A stretch of 64,000 bases of DNA from Chaunax sp. Z400 (taxonomy: Eukaryota; Chordata; Actinopteri; Lophiiformes; Chaunacidae), in the NCBI GenBank assembly GCA_037577475.1, contig CM075184.1, positions 7,479,594-7,543,593 on the forward strand. The letters run 5' to 3'. Below, piece after piece: positions 11,168 to 25,686 of the stretch. The stretch's first letter is position 1. Each line of letters starts with the position of its first letter. The notes under the pieces were generated by a model, which was not told the DNA's origin, made no database searches, and saw nothing but the letters and a program-made list of their open reading frames with translations. The position numbers and the translations under genes are program-made.

Positions 11168-11345
11168 GATCCTGGAGGAGGCAGCACTAGTGGCAAAGGA
11201 TACAGTTGTATGTGGCTTTCGAAATGAAAACATGGAGTGGTGCCTGTGTGTCTGGAGGGGCTGGGGCTGCCATGAGCTGGAAGTCTTCTACCAGTCCTAC
11301 GAGGAGCTGGGCCACTTGGAGACCAGCATGAGGAAAAGAAGGTAG
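11168..11345 (+). CDS. lrrk1: LRRK1, terminal coding exon
   Basis: The exon follows a strong acceptor (long pyrimidine tract ending CTCCCAG at 11161-11167). One base completes the codon split by the intron, then 58 codons run to TAG at 11343-11345: ILEEAALVAKDTVVCGF, WCLCVWRGWG, EVFYQSYEELGHLE and the basic end RKRR. This closely resembles the conserved tail of vertebrate LRRK1, which ends in a similar SYEELG...RKRR stretch. Phase 2 matches the exon at 2189-2290, and joining them keeps the frame. In the protein this is the end of the WD40-like region and the C-terminal tail. Minus-strand frames over it (11080-11513) are shadows. Identification is from memory of the family. Confidence 0.85.
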
Positions 11346-12690
11346 CTGTTGTGCTGCAACGGCAAGGTGCAGAATCACAGCTCTGTATGGAGGGCGAGCC
11401 GAGGGGAATACACACCGACAGACTATCAGTGTTGAGAGCTGCCCAACGGTCAGATCAGGGCAGCATAGGAGGGGGAGGAGGTCTGCCATAGGGCTGAGCC
11501 TCAAGCTGTGCACAACGGTTATGTCCCCTCACTACATACTTCAATTTACTACCAATAGTAGTAAAGACCTGAAAAATCTGTAATCCCACAGCAGACATGA
11601 AAAGCACTAAAGCTGAGTCAAGCTGTTGCCAGACCAGAACCTGTGCATCAAGTTTTTTAATGTTGGTTGTATAGTAATATTAAGTGTTAAGTGTAAATTG
11701 GCTCCTGGCTGCAGTCTGTCAGCAAGTTTGGTATGACTGGGATTTAGGTCAAGATGGTGGACTGTTTCCAACTCCAGCTGTTGCAAACCATTGTTTATTC
11801 TTTCTGTGTCTGTTTGAGCTTTCCCTCATTTAACTATTCGAGTCTGCAGCTTCATGCCCTATGAAGGTGACACTGTCGAGGACAAGTATTGTAAGTAGTG
11901 TTTTGAAATGAACTGGTGTTTGGAGATCAACTGGTGCTGCTTGGAAACAGCTGTATTGTAGAGACAAACAGCAGCTTGTAGATGGGCGGATGATAGTGAG
12001 ACATTCACACACTGGGAACACATTGTTCCCCTTTGTGTAAGTATATTTTAGCCTGTATCTGTGTCACATGAATCTGCATGCTGGCTGCAGGCCCCACTGT
12101 TACCAGAGTGTTCTATAAGCAACAAACTAACATCTGTGCTCTGTGTAACATTATGCAACAGACCAGTGGTTCCCAGCTTTTGCTAAAGCCTTGTGCTTTA
12201 GAAGATTCTTACAGATAACAGACTCCACAGTGTGTTTCTTGCTCCACTCTGTTCCACGAGCATCTGCAGATGATAAAAATGCTCTTAGAGTTTTACTTTT
12301 CTATTTAGTAGTATTCATTGTTACAGGCCTGCCTCTCCTTCAGAGAGTTCATATTTGTCTCACATGCACAAGGTGTTCTTTGGGTAGTTTCTCATTTCTG
12401 TGACTCCCATGAAAAAGCTGTCAGTTACTATCTAAAGGCTGAGAATCACTGGGAAGCCTTGTTTTACATATTTAAATCATTTTATCTTTCCAGTCAAATT
12501 ATGTTCATAACTTAGGTGGGTAGATTTGCATTTCTAAAGTGGCCAGTAAAGAACTGTAGCCTTGTAGTAAGGCAGAGGTTATGTATTCATGACAATGAAT
12601 CATTTAAAATGTATTGCAATAGAAGTTGTTGTATAAATAATCACTGTACAAAGTGCTACCAAATAAAGCTCTTATGATTTTCATTTGTGA
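11346..12690 (+). other. lrrk1: LRRK1 3' UTR
   Basis: After the TAG no further exon is seen. The first good poly(A) signal downstream on the plus strand is at 12662, giving a 3' UTR of about 1.3 kb. Its limits are inferred from that signal. Confidence 0.6.
12662..12667 (+). terminator. lrrk1: Poly(A) signal of LRRK1
   Basis: AATAAA followed within about 20-30 bases by a T/G-rich stretch (TTTTCATTTGTG). It is the best signal downstream of the LRRK1 stop. Confidence 0.6.
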
Positions 12691-15449
12691 AAACTGTCTG
12701 CCATAATCATTGAGACGGATGAAACTTGACATCTGTGCTCTAAAATATGTCCACCTGCATTCATTCTCACACAGACGCCTCAGATGAAGAGATGATGACA
12801 GAAGGATGCTAACAAGAATTTTGTTAAATCAAATCCCTTGTTCAATCTGTCTGACTTGCACAACTGGTTTATTCAGTACCGGATGAAGATATTAAAGCAG
12901 TAATCCATTGATTTAGTATTTCACTAATATAAAGGTGGGTGACTTAGAGACAGACAAAAAAAATTGAAACAGCACAAGATGAGTTATTGACTCTTATTTC
13001 CTTGTAATGATAAGTCTTTAAAAAAATACTGGATCCTACATTTCCCATAATGCAACATGTCAGTATCTCATTGGTAGAGTTGGGTACAGAATAAGTACTT
13101 TTAAGGGTACTGACCAAATTGTGTCGCAACCACAGAGTCCAGATTATGTTAAATGATGATTATTTGTTAAGATCAGATTTGGTTATGCTGACGGTTCACA
13201 TTCATAATACAAGTGACCTGTAGCTATCTGATGTGAACGCATCTGTCCTCTGAAACAGCAGGCATGCACACATTGATACACTTTTACACAAGTCATCAAT
13301 GTTACCAACGACAAAAAACATATTTGTGAGGCAACTCGTGGTGTTTCAATTCAAACCGAATTGGACCCACTCGTAGTGAATGTACAGTATGCGTAACATT
13401 TTGGTCTGGAGGACAACAAACAACAAACATTCAGCTGTCCATGAGCAGATGATGACCTGCATTGTTATTTTCAATCTCCTCTCTCCTCATTCATGTCGCA
13501 TGGCCACAAATAGGATATGTATCCGATCTAGGATCACGTGTGAAAGTGACTCAAAGCTGATTTGTTCACACGGCCCTGAATAAAATTAGATTTGTGCCAC
13601 ATTAAGGAAAATTTGAATTTGAGTCACCTCAGCCTTGTAATGTGAGCGAGGCCTTGGACTATAGAAAGAGAGACTCCATCACCTTTAAAGGGTGGCTTAT
13701 TTTTTCAAAAATCAATGCAGCCTTCACTCGCTGCATTATCTGCAATGGGAAATGCGAAGCTGGCCAGGACAACATGTCTAACCTGTGGCAACATCTGGTC
13801 AAACTGTTGGGCTCTGTCAGTGTGCCTCCCTCTCCCCGTCTGTGTTGTGTTTACCTGGGCGTGGCTACATGGTCACTGTCCACCCTGGTTACTCATCAAG
13901 CACACCTGAGATCAATCTGGCTCATAGATTAACCTGACTCCTGCAGTATATACTGTAAATCTGTTTATTCTCCTGGTCCATTCTCCTTTTTACTGCTGTG
14001 GTCATGTCCTGGTAAGTCACTCTCCTCCTCGTTGCAGATTCAGCTGTGAGAAGACGCCCTTTGTCGTAGTTTTGCCTGCCTGCTCCTACGATTGAGTTTC
14101 TCTGTTGCATTTCTGCGGTTCAATAAATTGTACTTTAAAATTTTACTTTTCGTCAGAGTCTGAGTTCTGCATTTTGGGTCCTTGAATACTGCTAATTGTA
14201 ACACAAACTATATCTAAAAGTGTGTATCGTGTTGACATGTGTCGTGTGTTAATGTGAAAGCCTAAAAGTAAAGTCCTTCGCAGTCAATGCTGTTTTCAGT
14301 TATGTAGAGTTTAACTTGAAACTTTAAGTGAGGCATCAGCAGCTTCAATGACATCATTATGTAATTAATTAATTAGCTAGCTGGATAAGTTGTTGGAGAT
14401 GAATGGTATTTTTTCACTGTCTTGGATGTTACCTAAACATTTTTACTAGCCAACACTCAGCCTCACTCTGCCAACATGCTATTTAATGTAATGCTTTAAT
14501 GCTATTTAATACAGTACCTCAACAAAATATATAAAATTATCTTTAAGTGTGTGCATCATTCTGGCAACAGGGCACTGTGGCAGTAATTTAGGAGGAGAGA
14601 AATCCAGGTGTTAATCAGATGCATGTACACTGCTAATTATACTGTTTCCTGCCTCTGTAATCTGGTTTCTTATATCTATGTAATCTCAACCCTTTTGAGC
14701 AAATGTCGAGAAACGTCACAGAACAGAAAAATTGATCTCTGAGCTGTAATTCAGATTTTTACCATGAATGATCCTGAAAAGACGCTGAAAAGAAGCTACA
14801 GAGGTTTTCTTGGAAGTACCTGCAGGCCCCCCTGTAAAGATGACAGGGTTGGTGCCAGGAGTTTACTCAGCAGCCAACATGGTGGCACTGCAAATATCAT
14901 GAATGATGCTCTTGTCATTTATAAAGACTTGGCCTTCTGTTGCGCAGATATGAATAAGTTGTGCTCAGTCCTTGGATGCTCTCATTTAACCTCTGCCCAG
15001 GCCAGAATTACCCGCAGCAGTCCTGGCCTGGCAGCTTGACGAGCAGCCACTCTGCTCCTCACACTGAACCAGCTCTGCCCAGAATAACATTCATTCTTAT
15101 CACTGCTGGCCTATTTGTAATGCAGAGAAGCTCTGAAGCTGAGACAAACCAAGTTTCAGACCTGCAAACCTACTGTAGGGAAAGTGTAACGCTGGGTTCA
15201 CATGGTTTTGCACCAGGTCTCTTAACACCTAGTCATTTACCAACTCATGGCCTTAACAAGTTGTTAGACATATAAATGGGCTAGGTAGAAAACAATACAG
15301 TCATATATTGTGAGAAGAACTCTTTTAGTTAAAAGACATATTGACATTTGGGAATAGAGCTGACATCAGTTCAGAGGAGGATGAACCCCAGTTTCTCTAA
15401 ATTATCTGAATATTTTTGAATGATTAATATTTCATTCTATATGTGTGCT
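12691..15449. other. Intergenic, no gene recognised
   Basis: This is the start of the LRRK1-CHSY1 intergenic region. The part 13150-13655 (GATCTAGGATCACG, CACGGCCCTGAATAA, GAGTCACCTCAGCC) has the look of an old interspersed repeat, but no inverted ends could be paired. The rest shows no coding remnant that I trust. Confidence 0.45.
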
Positions 15450-15770
15450 GTGGGCAGCACAGTTGCCTCACAGCAAGAAGGTCATGGGTTCAAATCCACC
15501 TGAGGACCTGGGACTTTGCTGTGTGGAGTTTGCATGTTCTCCCTGTGTCTGTGTGGGTTCTCTCCAGGTTCTCCAGCTTCCTCCCACCATCTGATATTGG
15601 AGAACTGGTGACTCTAAATTGTCCGTAGGTGTGAATGTGTTTGTATGTTTTTCTATGTGGCCCTGTGATGATCTGGTGACTTGTCCAGGGTGAACCCCGC
15701 CTCCCGCCCAAAGTCAGCTGGGATAGGCTCCAGCCCCCCCACGACCCTACACAGAATAAGCGTAAGGGAA
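15450..15770 (+). repeat. tRNA-like SINE family, full copy
   Basis: The head reads GGCAGCACAGTTGCCTCACA and contains a B-box-like GGTTCAAATCC, as in tRNA-derived SINEs. The body has the conserved blocks GTGGAGTTTGCATGTTCTCC, CTTCCTCCCACC, TGGTGACTCTAAATTG, GGTGAACCCCGCCTC and GGGATAGGCTCCAGCC. Two more copies lie at 19717-19990 (minus) and 60536-60765 (plus). This family is very abundant in fish. Confidence 0.8.
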
Positions 15771-15889
15771 CACTTAATCATCGCAGTATGACACCAAGTC
15801 AGTTGAACTTCAGGGATATCAATTTATTTATTCATTTAGGAAGCACAAGTGATTATGAATCAATTTCACCTGCTTTGGTGAAGTGACAA

Positions 15890-18329
<2,440 letters not shown>

Positions 18330-18840
18330 GCAGGATGCCGACATGCTATTTAAAATCCAACACTGGAGCAGCTTCACACCACCACTGTTTTGTTCAAGGT
18401 TCTGTAGAGATGGGTCTTCAGTGCAGCACTGTTGCATGATCTCCACGTAAAAAGAGCTTAAACCTATAGCAGCATAACTAGGAGCTAGTCTAAGCCAGTC
18501 TATCAAAAAGGAAAGTTTTAAACCTACTCTTAAATGTAGCAAAATAATTTGAAAGAGCAAGGAAACAAATATAATCTTGAGAAACGAAAACAGGGAAATA
18601 AGTAGATTCACAGACGGATGTGAACACGGGAACACATCTCCTACAAGTGGGAGACTCACCATCCGGTGGTGCCAACTAAAACAATTTGGAGCTTCAAAGA
18701 CAGTGGACATGTTTGAGGATTTCAGAAAGTGGTCAACCCCACTCCACTTATCACACTGTGAGACTCTTCGGTTCAACAAGTTAAAAAGTAGTGGAACGGG
18801 CTCAGTCAGCTGGAGAGAAAATGCATAGGGGGAGTAGAGC
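18330..18840 (+). repeat. Fish interspersed repeat (AAAGTTTTAAACCTACTC type)
   Basis: The string AAAGTTTTAAACCTACTC, followed by the block GGGAACACATC...GGAGACTCACCA, belongs to a repeat widely scattered in fish genomes; the fragment at 44690-44830 is probably another part of the same family. The 157-codon minus frame over it has no protein motif and is not a gene. Confidence 0.55.
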
Positions 18841-19716
18841 CAGGATTATTCTTAGAAAAAAAAATGATGAGGCAGCAGACCAAGAGCCAAGCTGAGGGAG
18901 TAATGACACATGCAGAGGTTAGTGAACTCCACAATGTCAGAGCTTTACTGAAAATCTAAAAGTATTTTTTTTTTTTTTTTGCTTTAACACGGTGAGCAGT
19001 TGAGCTCAGCAGGCAGTTCATGACATCATACAGCTGGTAATACCACATTCTTCATCTCAGGTCATCATGTCACCTCAGCTTATTTAACCTTGTTTTGTCC
19101 TGGCTGAAATCCTAATAAGGCCCTTTTATGCAAAGTTTTTGCCATTCATTCACCTATTCACTGACAGTAGGGTGTAGGCTTTGCCAAAGTACACTGATAT
19201 GTGGACAGGAGGCTGGGATCGAACTGCGAAATACAACCACCTGGAGTGACCATTAGTGTAGCAAATTACTTCTCATACTGAAGACAGACCTTTGAAGATG
19301 CACCAGTTCTATCATCTCTGGACTAAAGCTGTCAATGACAAGAACTATTGATCTATATCCAGTGCACAAGATACCACACATGCTGACTGAATTTGTCAGT
19401 TCATTCTTTCTTGCCAGTAAGAACACGTGTCTGACATTGACAGCGGCTGATGTGGTAATGGAAACATGTTTTTCCAGTCTTTGACCAAACTGTCAATGTT
19501 AGATTCATCTGTTTGTTTATTGTTGTTGTTTTTTTTGTAATGAGAAATTTTCAACTGATTATTCACTGCAATCAGTCTTATTATATTGCACTATTTTGAA
19601 TGAATCATTTCTGTGAGTGTCTTTGAGTTGAACAAACTAAAAACATCAATAGGTGTTTTCATGCTGGAGGAACCTTTTCATAATTCTATGAATCACCCTG
19701 CAAAAGATGAACATTG
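18841..19716. other. Intergenic, no gene recognised
   Basis: Unremarkable AT-rich DNA with an oligo-T run at 18966-18980. No coding remnant, inverted ends or tandem array was found. Confidence 0.5.
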
Positions 19717-19990
19717 AGGCTACCTCAGCTGATATTGGGTGAGAGGTGGGGTACACCTTGGACATGATGCCAGTTCATCACAGAGCTGATATATAGAGAG
19801 ACAAATAACTGTTCACATCTATGGGCAATTTAGACTCATCAATACTGAACGTTGGGAGGAAACTGTGCCACATGAAGGGGACCATGCCAAGGCACAGGGA
19901 GGACATACAGATTCCACACAGAGGCCCCCTGTCTGGATTCAGAACCTTCTTCATGGGGGCTGACAGTGTAAACCACGGCTCCACCTCCAA
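19717..19990 (-). repeat. tRNA-like SINE family, older minus-strand copy
   Basis: Read on the minus strand it follows the copy at 15450 block by block: TGTGTGGAATCTGTATGTCC, GTTTCCTCCCAACG, GAGTCTAAATTGCCC, AAGGTGTACCCCACC. It is more diverged than the copies at 15450 and 60536, so it inserted earlier. Confidence 0.7.
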
Positions 19991-20361
19991 AACAGGTATT
20001 GAATCCACAAGCAACACTCTTTTTTTTGGTGGTCAATGTCACTTGTTTACGCAATAATTACTTTTTTCTAATAATTGCTTTCAGTTGTAAGACAATAAGA
20101 TACCTTCAGTTTTTCCACTAACGTCAACTTGTACTGGTTTACAGTGTGAGTGTGCTTTGTGATCAGAGTTATAGTGTGAGATCAGAGGAGGGAGGGTGGA
20201 GGAAACTGGTTGGTTGGGTTATGAAATAAGCATCACCCCCCCAGAGCAGGACAATGATCCTGTTGTTTACCACAGTTGCTTCTGGTTTAATGTCTCAAGG
20301 AGATTTGGCCCACTCAGAGGAAAGGCTCTGGCACAGCACTGATCACTTCCACAAACACTCC

Positions 20362-20367
20362 ACACAC

Positions 20368-20402
<35 letters not shown>
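20362..20402. repeat. (CA)n-TA-(TG)n dinucleotide repeat
   Basis: A short CA run turns into a TG run through a central TA, giving a self-complementary tract. Confidence 0.95.
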
Positions 20403-20403
<1 letters not shown>

Positions 20404-20500
20404 TTCTTGCAATGACAAAGTCTGAGAGCCCAATATAATGTTGCTCCAGTTTAAAAATTCTGACTCATCATGTAATTTCATCTGTATCTTAAACTGTAAA

Positions 20501-20768
20501 GATGAGATGAGGTGAGGTGAGGTGAGATACGATGAGGTGAGATACGATACAATGAGATGAGATACGATGAGACGAGATGAGATACGATACGACGAGATGA
20601 GATACGATACGATGAGATGAGATGAGATACAGCAAGACGAGATACGATACGATGAGATGAGACGAGATACGATGAGACGAGATACGATGAGATGAGACGA
20701 GATACGATACGATGAGATGAGATACGATGAGATGAGACGAGATGAGATGAGATACAATGAGATGAGAT
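20501..20768. repeat. GATGA/GATAC pentamer-based minisatellite
   Basis: About 268 bases built from the words GATGA, GAGAT, GATAC and GAGAC in irregular order, with many GATACGATAC doublets. The Ser/Ile/Leu-rich minus frames over it are artefacts of the repeat. Confidence 0.95.
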
Positions 20769-21289
20769 GTATCTATACTGATTCCCGTGGGGGTAATTCA
20801 GTTTGACGCAGTAGTACAAGGGAAGAGGTAGCAACATGCTAACACAATAGAAATCAAGTTTTATTTTCTCACAGTGATATGCTTTATTCTTTCTTGATCA
20901 AGACAGGCACTCATTTCTTAGAATCTCTTTCCTTTGGAAACACATTGTAATGATTTCACTGCCCTAGCAGAGGTTTTCACTCGTTTTAAGACAATTTGGG
21001 TTTTTAAGACTTCATTATAAACAGAAGTGGCTTTAGAAAATGAATGGGGGGGGGGGTGTTTACAGCACATTAAAGTGTAAAATCAAAATCAAAGCTGTTT
21101 TGACTTACTTGCTTGAGTGCTTTCTTTCATGCACGCCAAAGTCAGTCACAGATACAATACTATTCACCCTGTATATGATCCCTCTAGGTAATATTATAAG
21201 GAAGCTCCCCATTCTCACTGTCATCTGGCTGACATGCAAATGTTCTTATCAGTACATTTAATCAGTTAACGAAACTTCAGACATGTCCT
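20769..21289. other. Intergenic, no gene recognised
   Basis: Contains a G run at 21046-21055 and AT-rich sequence. No coding remnant seen. Confidence 0.5.
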
Positions 21290-21835
21290 AAGGACCTGGG
21301 TGACCTGAAATCTTCTGCTACTGAACTCAGAAAAAATGTAAGCAATTTTTCTGGGCCTCAAACATGTCAGACACCCATGCTCTAATGATATAACTCCTGT
21401 GGATGGCATTACCTTGGTCTCCAGGGCCATAGTGAGGAATCTGGGAGTTATCTTTGATCAAGATATGTCCTTTAACTCCCACATAAAACAAAATTCTGGG
21501 ACTTTCTCCTTTCACCCACATAATATTACAAATTCAGGCACATTCTCAAAAACATTCTGAAAAAATTTGTTCATACAGTTACTTTCAGCTGGATTACTGC
21601 AATTCCTTGTTATCAGGTAGTCCCAATAAGTCTCCAAAGACTCTCCAGCTCATCCAGAATGCTGCTCTGTGTGTACTGACCAGAACTCATATAAGAGATT
21701 ATAGCACTCAATGCTTCTCTGCATTGGCTCCCTGTAAAATCCAGAATCAAATTTAAAATCCTTCTCCTCACATACAAAGCACATACATGAATTCTCCTTT
21801 TGAAAGTACTTGCATATAACATAGAGTTCTACATA
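21290..21835 (+). pseudogene. L2-type LINE, end of the reverse-transcriptase ORF
   Basis: In broken plus-strand frames one can read AIVRNLGVIFDQDMSFNSH, then after gaps LDYCNSLLSG-like and LQLIQNAALCVLTRT. These blocks (NLGVxFD, YCNSLL, LQxxQNAAxRxLT) are the thumb and C-terminal part of L2/Maui-type LINE proteins of fish. Frameshifts and stops are frequent. No 3' tail could be defined. The minus-strand frame at 21822-21613 is a shadow. Confidence 0.72.
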
Positions 21836-23244
21836 TTTGGGTTTTTTCTTTTTTTTTTCTTTTCACCTCTGTTTTAAATGACCCTCCAATTTATCCAAGT
21901 ACAATATGTAAAGACATAAGTATGAAAAGCTGAATTATAGTTTTTGAAATGATTGAAATCTCTTGTGAATCTTATCCTACTACATAAAATGAGTTTACCA
22001 ATGACATTTTGTAATATAGAGTAGAAGTGCTTTCTGTTACTCTACTTTGACACAGTGTTTGAGGGACTGAGATCAAATTTAACCGAATGATGACTTCACT
22101 CTTCATGGTCTACAATACATTGACTTTATAAACTCATTAATGTTTTTTTTTATTTTTAAAGTAGAATCAAAAATGTCCCTGTAAAATGTAAAAAGTAGCA
22201 AACAATGATAACACTCACAGTAAAGTACAGTGCCTCAAACCTGTTCTTGACTAGATGACCTGTTGATGGTGTGTGGTTGTGTATCAGGCTGTTTCTCAGG
22301 TCAGGCTCGTGAGACTCCCAAATGACAGCAGTGGGCAGAGCTGTGTTGCTGAACCAGGATTGGGCCATACTTAGTGGCAACACAAGTCATCAAAGCGACA
22401 CTCCTGTACTCGGGGGAGTATGCGGAGGACATGTTTCAACAGATTGCCCCAAGATGAAGGAAACCTCCTCAGTCAACAAGAGACTCAAACACATCCAGAA
22501 CTCGGCAGGAAGCCTCCAAATTGTTTTCAGCTCAGTTTGCCCTGAGGCGGCGGCAGCATTACAACTAATGAAAACATTGTGTGGCTGGACAGGCCAGCAC
22601 AGGAAAACTCAACTGCTTCATCTCCTCTGCCCAGGGAGCAGCCCAGTAGCATATTAATATGCGTTTGAAGTTTATTTTCTTTAATTAAAGATGATGACAC
22701 CTTGTATGACAGTGAGGAGTATTAGACTAATTAGGAATTTAATTCACGTTATTTCAGCTGCCGGATACTAGCTGACCAGCAACAGCCATTTATTTTCCAT
22801 ACTAGTGCACAGTGTTGCCGTTGTAACCTGGAACTTGTCAGATGCCCCGATGGTGCCAGGATGCGATGGTCCTTTTGATGCTGATTGTAGTTTTAATTTA
22901 ATTTAATTTTCATGTGTAGCCCAGATGCCATAATGAAAGATTAAAATAATGTTCATTATGAGAAAAAAAGGATATAAGAATCTTAACTGGAAGTAAGTTT
23001 TTTTTAATTACTTTGTATAAAAAAGTTGTTTTAATAACATTCTAGGAAAAGTAAGTTTATTTCAATACCAGTATGGCAGTATGAGTTCTGTCGCGTGATT
23101 GGTCTGTATGGTTGTCAATCAGGTCCACTTGTAGTGATTGGCTACAATGTCAATTTCAATTTCAATTTCAAACGAAGAGAAGGAAGAGAGAGATGCGAGG
23201 AGGAGAGCAACATGAAGGTGACGTTGACAGGAAAAAGAATTGCG
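21836..23244. other. Intergenic, no gene recognised
   Basis: AT-rich sequence; a plus frame at 22322-22657 has no motif. A short (CAATTT)n run lies near 23148-23172. The part 23090-23244 may already belong to the Gypsy fragment's flank. Confidence 0.45.
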
Positions 23245-23330
23245 TTATAAACACTACCGTATATTTTTAACTAAATCTCAGTTGATTTAGTGTGTGATCG
23301 TGCGGCTGTGTGTAGCTGAAGTTGGCAAAC
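23245..23330 (+). repeat. Direct repeat flanking the second Gypsy fragment, left copy
   Basis: Matches 25608-25686 (TTATAAACACTACC, ATTTTTAACTAAATCTCAGT, CGTGCGGCTGTGTG, AGCTGAAGTT) with small differences. The placement on both sides of pol remnants suggests LTR pieces. The next 300 bases (to TGATACTAAAGTGG near 23622) may be the rest of an LTR. Confidence 0.75.
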
Positions 23331-23734
23331 TAAAGACCGACTGATGCCGTAGCTGACCTGAAAGGACAACCTGTGCAGAAAGAACTGAGTCGTGTCCAGA
23401 AGAGTATTGCACCTTTGTTGTCGGGGGGTTTCTTCACTCATAGTATCAGGTGTTTCCTTTGGACTCACACTGAACTGTGAGTTGAACTTTATGAACTTTA
23501 TTTGGACTTCTGTCTGCTGAAAAGGATATTTCAACGCTATTGCAACACACCCGAACAACGCACAGGCCTGCAACTGTTCTTATTGATTTGATTATTCTGC
23601 CACATACTGTGAGTGATACTAAAGTGGTTTAATAGTTTGATTTAATCATTGGGAGAAAGCCAATGTAGTTGTGCCAATTTCAAGTAATTAAAGAATTTTT
23701 TTGACAAGATAACTTTGGTTCTGCTTTCATATGT

Positions 23735-25607
23735 CCCCAAGGATTCTTTCAGTTTGAAATGATACCACAAGGTGTCACAGGAGCCCCTGCCACATTCCAA
23801 AGACTTATGGAAAAGGCAGTGGGAGACATGCACATGCTGGAGGTCTTAGTCATATTTGGATGATCTGATTGTGTTTGGGAAAACCTTGGAGGAGCATGGA
23901 CAGAGGCTGCTCAAGGTACTTGACAGACTAGAAGAGGCTGGTTTAAAGTTGTCAATAGACAAATGTCAGTTCTGTCAGCCACAAGTTATATATGTGGGTC
24001 ATGTGGTGTCAGAAAAGGGAATTGCTACAGACCCAAGAAAAGTTGAAGCAGTGGTTCACTGGAAACAACCAACTGATCTCCATTCCTTACAATCCTTCTT
24101 GGGGTTCTGCGGATATTACCGCCGCTTCATAAAGAACTACTCCATCATAGTCAGGCCACTCACAGAACTTTGCAAGGGTTATCCCCCAACCCAAAGGAAA
24201 AGAGACTGACAAACTACCAGATAAGACCAACTACAAAGTGAACGAACCCTTTGGAGATCGGTGGGATCAGTCATGTACTGAAGCATTTCAAGAGATCATT
24301 CACTGCCTCACAAATGCTCCTCTTCTAGCATTTTGCCGATCCATCCAAGCCCTATGTATTACACATTGACGCTAGTCTCCTTGGGTTGGGTGCAGTTCTC
24401 AACCAAGAACATCCTGAAGGTTTGAAACCAGTCGCTTTTGCTAGTAGGAAGCTGAGTTCCTCTGAGAAGAACTACCCAGTGCACCAGTTGGAATTCTTGG
24501 CACTTAAGTGGGTTGTGATAGATAAATTTCATGATTATCTAACATCCCTCTGATGTATATCCTCACCACAGCCAAACTCAGCGCGACTGGTCACCGTTGG
24601 CTTGCTGCCCTCTCAACATACAACTTCACCTTTCAGTACCGACCAGGAAGCAGCAATATTGATGCAGACTCCCTGTCACAAAACCCCCTTGCAGCTGAGA
24701 AAGCCGGATGGCCAAACATGCCCCCTGGGAGTGTAAAAGCTCTCTGTAAACAGATTCGCTGTGGAATGTCACCTGGAGGTTTCTCCAACTATGCAGAATC
24801 ATTAGGGGTTTCTCCTAATTCTATCCCAGAGTGTTATGCTTTCCCTACCTGCTTGGATTTTGGTTGCCTGACCCAGATAAGCAGCAAAGTCCTAATCAGA
24901 GTTCAAGATACAGACCCAGTGATAGCCCCAGTAAAGAAGTGTGCAGAGACAGGAGCTATGCCGCTTCAGAGAGAGGCAAAAAGGTTATTGATTGTGGATG
25001 AACTGCTCTATAGACTGATGGAGAGACCACCAGGTACTGAGGTACTTCAGCATGTCCTATCCAGAGACCATGTCCCCATGATGCTCAGATGCCTCCACGA
25101 CGAGTCTGGACACCTGGGAATGGAAAAGACAATTGAGCTCATATGAGACAAATTCTACTGGTCTAAGATGGGTGCAGAAGTGGAGCAATACATTAAAAAC
25201 TGTGGTAGGTGCATAGCACACAAAGCTGCACCTCAAAGAGCTGCACCATTAAATCAGATTACCAGCAAAGGCCAGCTTGATCTAGTCTGTATTGATTTTC
25301 TATCCCTTGAGCCAGATTCCCGGGGATATGCAAATATACTCATTGTGAGGACCATTTCACCAGATATGCCCAAGACCAACAAGCTTCCACTGTGGCAAAT
25401 ATCCTTTGTGAACAGTACTTTGTGCACTAAGGACTCCCTGCGAGGATACATTCAGATCAAGGACATGATTTTGAAAGCAGATTGATCCAAGATCTTCTAG
25501 ATCACTGCTTGGAATCGTAAATCCAGAACTTCTCCTTACCATCCCCAGAGAGATCCACAACCAAAGAGATTTAACCGTATGTTACTATGCATGCTCGGAA
25601 CCCTACA
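23735..25607 (+). pseudogene. Second Ty3/Gypsy fragment: RT end, RNase H, integrase
   Basis: Broken plus-strand frames start inside RT with FEMIPQGVTGAPATFQRLM (motif B), then YLDDLIVFGKTLEEH (motif C), SLQSFLGFCGYYRRFIKNYS, an RNase H region (HIDASLLGLGAVLNQ and YRPGSSNIDADSL) and integrase: HDESGHLGMEKTI, CGRC (zinc domain), LVCIDFLSLEPDS (first core Asp) and HSDQGHDFESRLIQDL (second core Asp). It stops at MLGTL next to the right direct repeat. Gag, protease and the first half of RT are missing. It differs from the element at 2929-8043 in sequence and keeps the integrase part that copy lost. Confidence 0.85.
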
Positions 25608-25686
25608 TTATAAACACTACCGCATATTTTTAACTAAATCTCAGTGCATATTCGTGCGGCTGTGTGTGTAGCTGAAGTTAGCAAGC
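25608..25686 (+). repeat. Direct repeat flanking the second Gypsy fragment, right copy
   Basis: Partner of 23245-23330. The integrase remnant ends exactly at its first base, so this junction is either an LTR boundary or a deletion breakpoint. Confidence 0.75.

Noticed and set aside
11067..11513. Open frames on the minus strand and an upstream extension on the plus strand over the LRRK1 terminal exon
   Set aside because: They are shadows of the real exon; the acceptor at 11166-11167 and the residues decide the true frame and start.
20314..20837. Ser/Ile/Leu-rich minus frames of 119-147 codons
   Set aside because: They translate the GATGA/GATAC minisatellite.
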